This document shows positions 60,512-64,000 of a DNA stretch of 64,000 bases, piece after piece. Both the position numbers and the translations under genes were made by a program. This DNA is from Bacteroidales bacterium (GTDB lineage Bacteria > Bacteroidota > Bacteroidia > Bacteroidales > UBA932), in the NCBI GenBank assembly GCA_017550655.1, contig JAFZOK010000013.1, positions 62,001-126,000 of the forward strand, read 5' to 3'. Position 1 is the first letter of the stretch, and the number at the start of each line of letters is the position of its first letter. The notes under the pieces were generated by a model. The model saw only the letters and a list, made by a program, of their open reading frames with translations, was not told the origin of the DNA and did no database searches.

Positions 60512-63500
60512 ATGGAAATACAGTATTATTCTGCAACGGAGAAGGGGTCTTCACACTTTGTCAACGAAGACAGCATTATAGCGCCTGTTGAAATTGGCAA
60601 TGATATGCTGCTCTTTGGTGTCTTTGATGGAATCTCCGGCAATCGAGACGGAGAAAAGGCTTCTAAGCTGGCAGCAGAAGTGATCCTGTCAAAGATAAAA
60701 GATGCAATTGAATGTTCCCCCTGCATTAAAGAGGCGATGATAGAACTCACCCTTCAGGCGAACCAGGCCATAATTGCCTTGCAGAAAGAAACCGGCGGGA
60801 AGATGGGAACAACTATGACTTGGTGCATCATTGAAAGCAAAACAAAAACTCTGAATGTTGCTCATATAGGAGACAGCCGCCTTTACAAATTAGAGGAGAC
60901 CGGCACCATAACAAGACTTGCGTCTGCCGATACAGATGAAGAAGGCAGGTTGACAAAATGGTTGGGACAGCCCTGGCCGCTTGATAAAACAAGTATCTAT
61001 TTCAGGACCAGATTCTCAGAAGGAGACACAATAGTAGCCGGAAGCGATGGTTTTGTCCAAACTAAAGAAATTGAGGACTATATGCCAGCTCTGAGTTCAG
61101 GAAAGACTCCCGCAGATATTGTAAAAACAATGCTTGCACAAGCAAAGGCAAGCAGCAATGACGACATCTCAATTATTATGCTCTGCTCCAAAGGCCCCGT
61201 TCAAACTATAGATGAAAGAAAAAACAATACTATAAACCCAGATAAAAAACACACCGCCATGAACTCAACAGCAACAAACAAAAAAATGATTAAAGGATTC
61301 TTGTTCCTCGCAATAGTGTTGGCAGTCATCTCCGCTGCTTTCCTGTTCCAGTACAAGAACCTTTCCGCCAAGTTCGGAAACTGCGAGAACGCTCTTCTTC
61401 TGAATTCCGACACTCCAGTCACCAGTTTGGCAGACAGACTGAATTCATCTTCCAGAATCGAGGACCGAAATGAAGCAGTCTTCATTGCAAAACACATCAT
61501 TTCCTCTCTGAAGAAAGACTCGAACTTGCCTGGAATATATGTTCTTTCTGAAAGAGATTCCGATTATGGCCTGTCATTTTCCCTTGATTCTGCTGGAAGG
61601 GCAACTATCGAGAATTGGCCTTATCTCGGAGCACGTCTTGAAGCTCAAGACCAAAGGCGTGGAATCAGCGATGATATGAATGACTACGTTCTTCCTGAAC
61701 AGATGAAACAGGAAGGCTCTGCTACATATCGCAGTTTCACAGTCAACATCAGGGAAAAAGGCAGCTTTCCTTTATTCAAGAAAAGGGTAAAGGACTCTGT
61801 TATTTTGAGAATCACACAACACTGGGCAGAAGGCTATGAAGCAAAAGATTCTGTTTACCGATATGTTTTGGCAACAAAAGGCAAGGCCTCTATTTCTTTG
61901 CCTGTCAAAGACTCAGCAGGAAATGCCCTTTACTATTCCGTACTGCCTATTCAGAAGGGATTTTCTTTCGGCTCTGAACAAAGAACATACAAGAACAATT
62001 TCGGCAGGCTCAATTTTACTCGATCCAAAGCTTACCTTATGCCATTGGATGCTTCTATAATCAAGGAAATAAAGAAAGAAAACGGCATCATTGTCCGTAC
62101 ACCGGAACAATACAGGAGCATATACTTAGGAAGCCTTTTCATAATCCTGGCTGCGTGGCTGGCTGTATTCTTCTTTACCCTGAAGCTGGACAAAAAGAAA
62201 GGGAAAACAAGCAACTATTCTATTATTGCGGCCGTAGCAGGCATCACATCTCTTGGCATCTTAACTCAATTCAGCATACCGGCACATCCTCTTCAGGACG
62301 GTTTGAGGGCTGTGGAACAGCTTCTCAAGGGTTTATTGCCCGGAATTGGGCTCTTGATGCTGGCTTCCAGTATAGACTGGGCAGAGGTTTTCAAACGCAA
62401 TAAAAAGGTTTACATAAAAGCATTTGGCGTTGACACGGCTCAGGGTATTTTGTTCGGTGCTTTTACGGTGATTACAGCTCTGCTGCTGCTATTCATAGGG
62501 AGCGGTCCGGGTGGCGCCAAGGTCAATCTGTGGTTCTTTCAGGGCTCGCCAATCATAAAGTATTGTTTGGTTGGCTTCCTTGCAATATACCTGGCCAATA
62601 GAATAGACACTATTCCTGCATTTGCTTCCAAAAACAACAATAAATACGATAGGAAACATCATCTAAAACTTATAGTTAAATTATGTGCTCTTGTTTGCCT
62701 CCTGCTTGTTTTCCAGATTGTCTTTCTCGGCGATATGGGACCGGGTATCGTGCTCGCCCTGACAGCCATATGCCTTTACTCAACCTGCAGAAAAGACACT
62801 CTGCCAATGATTTTTGGCACCCTGTCCTTTATCCTGATGTCTGTTCTTTGGAACTACATTATAGGCAATCACTGGACGCTGGCTTTGCCTCTGATCTGGG
62901 GCTGTGGGTGGATAATCTACTGCCGTCATTTTAGAGGACAGATATATGAATCTGCCATTGTAGTAGTAATAGTTATCTCCGCCCTCATTTATGGGGGACA
63001 GTGGCTTGATTCTATAGGCCTTCATTCTATGGGAGAAAGACTGTCTGACAGAATAGAGATGTGGGACACCCCATTCTGCAACCACACACAGTCAGATCAG
63101 CTGGCACTGGCCATACAGGAATGTGCCGAGGGAGGCCTAACAGGTTCATCTACAAGCACGTCATACCTCGTCCCTGCATCGCACACAGATCTTGTTTGGC
63201 CTACATTCGTTTCTCACTTTGGAATCATTGGCGGAGCCGCTCTTATCTTCTTGTTTATTGTCCTGTTTTACAGCGGCTTAAAAATAGCAGTCAAATGCAA
63301 GACAGGATTCAGTTTTTATCTTGCCTCTGGCCTCATTTCCGTCATCGCAGTCCAGTGTCTTTTGATAACAGGCGGCACTATCGGACTCTGGCCCCTGACC
63401 GGAGTCAATATGTTCGGTTTGAGTTCCGGTTCTACAGATTTGGTTCTAAGTCTTGGGGCCGTTGGCGTTTTAATTAGTCTATCGCGTGAAAACTGTCCAG

Positions 63501-64000
63501 GCTATAACTGGAACGGGAAAAAGGATGCCGTAGAATCAAGGCTTCTGCTCTTTATGGTTTCTGTGCTTTTGTTGTTGACAATAATTACTGTTTCTTCCGT
63601 CTATAGCATATTCCTTAGAGACACCTATCTTACTAAATACACTATAGTACAGAAAAACAGCGGAGAAATTGCTGTAGAATACGCCCCGGCAATAGGAAAA
63701 TTCATCAAGAACAATCTGACAGCCGGAGAAATCTTTGACAGAGACGGCAACCCTCTAGCTTTGAACGGACCTCAGGGACGTATCTACCCCGCCGGTTCAA
63801 CCTGCTTCTTCTGGACTGGAGACATTAACACCCAGACCTTGTTTTCAAGAACAGACCGCTATACCGCCGGAGTACTTGCAGAGCCACGATGGCTCTCTTT
63901 TCTCCGCGGTTATGACAATCATCCCAAAAGAGTGATATTTGTTGCCGACAAGCTAAAGTCGCCTTATTTTCCAGACACTGATATATACAGAGAAGACACA
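60512..64000 (+). CDS. PP2C phosphatase - SEDS (RodA/FtsW) - class B PBP fusion, open at right edge
   Basis: An uninterrupted frame of 1163 codons from ATG 60512. Residues 1-235 are a PP2C phosphatase with metal-binding DGISG (about 41), GDSRLY (about 120), GSDGF (about 177) and NDDIS (about 215). A transmembrane helix at about 258-280 is followed by about 250 extracytoplasmic residues. From about 534 comes a SEDS domain: GDMGPG (about 739), RIEMWDTPF, EGGLTGS, HTDLVWP with the catalytic Asp, and TGVNMFGLSSGSTDL (about 963). After another helix (about 1011-1034) a class B PBP N-terminus begins: GEIFDRDGNPLA (about 1072), RIYPAGS (about 1090). The transpeptidase domain would lie past the edge. 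No stop or frameshift was seen. Confidence 0.85.
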   Translation, partial: MEIQYYSATEKGSSHFVNEDSIIAPVEIGNDMLLFGVFDGISGNRDGEKASKLAAEVILSKIKDAIECSPCIKEAMIELTLQANQAIIALQKETGGKMGTTMTWCIIESKTKTLNVAHIGDSRLYKLEETGTITRLASADTDEEGRLTKWLGQPWPLDKTSIYFRTRFSEGDTIVAGSDGFVQTKEIEDYMPALSSGKTPADIVKTMLAQAKASSNDDISIIMLCSKGPVQTIDERKNNTINPDKKHTAMNSTATNKKMIKGFLFLAIVLAVISAAFLFQYKNLSAKFGNCENALLLNSDTPVTSLADRLNSSSRIEDRNEAVFIAKHIISSLKKDSNLPGIYVLSERDSDYGLSFSLDSAGRATIENWPYLGARLEAQDQRRGISDDMNDYVLPEQMKQEGSATYRSFTVNIREKGSFPLFKKRVKDSVILRITQHWAEGYEAKDSVYRYVLATKGKASISLPVKDSAGNALYYSVLPIQKGFSFGSEQRTYKNNFGRLNFTRSKAYLMPLDASIIKEIKKENGIIVRTPEQYRSIYLGSLFIILAAWLAVFFFTLKLDKKKGKTSNYSIIAAVAGITSLGILTQFSIPAHPLQDGLRAVEQLLKGLLPGIGLLMLASSIDWAEVFKRNKKVYIKAFGVDTAQGILFGAFTVITALLLLFIGSGPGGAKVNLWFFQGSPIIKYCLVGFLAIYLANRIDTIPAFASKNNNKYDRKHHLKLIVKLCALVCLLLVFQIVFLGDMGPGIVLALTAICLYSTCRKDTLPMIFGTLSFILMSVLWNYIIGNHWTLALPLIWGCGWIIYCRHFRGQIYESAIVVVIVISALIYGGQWLDSIGLHSMGERLSDRIEMWDTPFCNHTQSDQLALAIQECAEGGLTGSSTSTSYLVPASHTDLVWPTFVSHFGIIGGAALIFLFIVLFYSGLKIAVKCKTGFSFYLASGLISVIAVQCLLITGGTIGLWPLTGVNMFGLSSGSTDLVLSLGAVGVLISLSRENCPGYNWNGKKDAVESRLLLFMVSVLLLLTIITVSSVYSIFLRDTYLTKYTIVQKNSGEIAVEYAPAIGKFIKNNLTAGEIFDRDGNPLALNGPQGRIYPAGSTCFFWTGDINTQTLFSRTDRYTAGVLAEPRWLSFLRGYDNHPKRVIFVADKLKSPYFPDTDIYREDT

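Overview
The window is a 64 kb chromosomal segment from a member of the Bacteroidales (phylum Bacteroidota). The evidence is the gene content (RnfABCDGE with a RseC protein, GSCFA protein, SDR-type threonine dehydrogenase, paired LptF/G-type permeases, a tRNA-guanine transglycosylase without the zinc cysteines, large metzincin proteases), promoters of the type TTG-N18/19-TAnnTTTG, little Shine-Dalgarno sequence, and a moderate GC content. Genus cannot be assigned by reading. No rRNA, tRNA or CRISPR array was found.

Layout. 1-6.9 kb: a truncated phosphoesterase lipoprotein, a 51-bp tandem repeat array, a YhcC-like radical SAM protein that carries the same repeat inside its reading frame, small lipoproteins, and a murein-peptide recycling pair (NlpC/P60 endopeptidase plus Ala-Glu epimerase). 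6.9-16 kb: rpsO, pnuC, glyA-pnp, a SpoU methyltransferase and two metallopeptidases. 16-21.5 kb: two tandem ~860-residue metzincin proteases bracketed by copies of a ~118-bp palindromic element. 21.5-34.8 kb: a long leftward series with the Rnf complex (rnfB-C-D-G-E-A), rseC, dnaB, an aminotransferase, a zinc-ribbon/Nif3/MerR group and two M23 peptidases. 34.8-46.8 kb: alaS, two LptF/G permeases, fmt, thiamine pyrophosphokinase, a nucleoside transporter, two DUF-type secreted paralogues and tgt. 46.8-50.2 kb: a tiny basic protein behind a highly structured leader, threonine dehydrogenase and queG.

The region from about 51 to 64 kb looks accessory. It holds a small helical protein plus a BrxL-like AAA+ ATPase without a Lon domain, a WG-repeat lipoprotein with mtgA, a leftward group (degenerate Nudix protein, membrane protein with a TIR-like N-terminus, two CsgG-like secreted proteins), and a rightward pair ending at the window edge: an FHA-like protein and a giant fusion of PP2C phosphatase, extracytoplasmic domain, complete SEDS (RodA/FtsW) glycosyltransferase and the start of a class B PBP. 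The order FHA, PP2C, RodA, PbpA is that of the actinobacterial cell-wall signalling operon, here with three parts on one polypeptide. A 26-bp element with fixed spacing lies upstream of three transcription units in this region and may tie them into one regulon.

The most notable signals are this fusion, the shared 26-bp element, the structured leader and small basic protein at 47 kb, the in-frame 51-bp repeat family, the GPRIGFMGPKFL N-terminal motif on two unrelated membrane or secreted proteins, the palindromic element family, and an over-represented octamer TCAGCGAT.
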